NCBI GenBank assembly: GCA_003222835.1 | Contig: QHXE01000314.1 | Location: 1,918-7,422, forward strand | DNA from: Acidobacteriota bacterium | GTDB taxonomy: Bacteria; Acidobacteriota; Blastocatellia; Pyrinomonadales; Pyrinomonadaceae | Length of the DNA stretch: 5,505 bases | Direction of reading: 5' to 3' | Shown: positions 5,308-5,505 of the stretch, piece by piece | Numbering within the stretch: the first letter of the stretch is position 1 | Layout of the letters: each line of letters opens with the position of its first letter | Made by a program: the position numbers and the translations under genes | The notes under the pieces: model-generated | The model's input: the letters and a program-made list of their open reading frames with translations, nothing else | Told to the model about the DNA's origin: nothing | Databases searched by the model: none

Positions 5308-5505
5308 TCAATAGATCGTCCAGGCAACGGACAAGATCTTCCACTGCCCATCAATTTTGCACACCTGCCAGACCTCGAGGCCTGAATGGTGAACCTTGTC
5401 GTTGATGACAAAATCGTAATTAAATGTCACCAGCCCTAGAGGACCGTCTTGGCGAATCTCGATATTGCGAAATCTCTCTTCGAGTTTGTCCTTCGACGTG
5501 GCGAG
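5308..5505 (-). CDS. NTF2/SnoaL-like fold protein, C-terminal part (cut by window edge)
   Basis: The last 65 residues of a small protein are visible; its start is beyond position 5505. The reading is LATSKDKLEERFRN, then IEIRQDGPLGLVTFNYDFVI, NDKVHHSGLEVWQVCK and IDGQWKILSVAWTIY, with TGA at 5310-5308. Alternating strands ending in a W-Q-V-x-K-x-D-G-Q-W-K-I pattern are typical of the cone-shaped NTF2-like superfamily (SnoaL/DUF4440 types), which includes small ligand-binding proteins and enzymes of about 120-160 residues. The function of this member cannot be told from the tail. It is co-oriented with the downstream genes but separated from the permease remnant by 192 bp and a hairpin, so shared transcription is uncertain. 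It lacks a visible start only because of the window edge. Confidence 0.72.
   Translation of the reverse strand, partial: LATSKDKLEERFRNIEIRQDGPLGLVTFNYDFVINDKVHHSGLEVWQVCKIDGQWKILSVAWTIY

Overview
The window looks like an accessory stretch of a moderately GC-rich, didermic bacterium, most likely an Acidobacteriota member. That placement is inferred from two degraded genes: the start of an ADOP-type (acidobacterial duplicated orphan permease, MacB/FtsX-like) permease, and an HlyD/MacA-like adaptor of the type that accompanies such permeases. The two intact genes encode large exported hydrolases, which are also abundant in that phylum. No sequence search was run, so the phylum is a judgement from recognised motifs.

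All recognisable genes lie on the minus strand and are described here in their reading direction. At 5505-5308 is the C-terminal end of a small NTF2/SnoaL-like protein whose start lies outside the window. A 192-bp gap follows, with a hairpin, a helically phased direct repeat and a good ribosome binding site. At 5115-4953 is a permease remnant: the first ~54 residues only, broken by a one-base frameshift and cut off right after the first membrane helix. The exported S9 peptidase starts at its 3' edge (GTG at 4951, stop at 2804). A 138-bp gap ends in a perfect 13-bp tandem duplication that carries the ribosome binding site of the second enzyme. The exported CocE/NonD (S15-type) serine hydrolase runs from 2665 to 803. 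The 137 bp after it (666-802) show no gene and no convincing terminator. At 665-352 is an HlyD/MacA-like remnant now spread over three reading frames with internal deletions. The first ~345 bp hold no recognisable gene, only a plus-strand frame with one internal stop and two small hairpins.

Functionally, the intact core is a co-oriented pair of alpha/beta-hydrolase enzymes with signal peptides: a beta-propeller prolyl-oligopeptidase-family peptidase and an acyl-ester/Xaa-Pro-type hydrolase. Both would act outside the cytoplasm, plausibly on peptides or on acylated or peptide-like small molecules. They are bracketed by dead pieces of a tripartite efflux system. This suggests that an export cluster decayed around hydrolases that were kept, or that the hydrolases inserted into a decaying cluster. 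No clearly new system (defence, CRISPR, phage, RNA element) is visible. The most unusual points are the permease fragment fused in tandem to the peptidase start, where the frameshifted frame ends in a GTGA overlap, and the duplicated ribosome binding site of the CocE-type gene.
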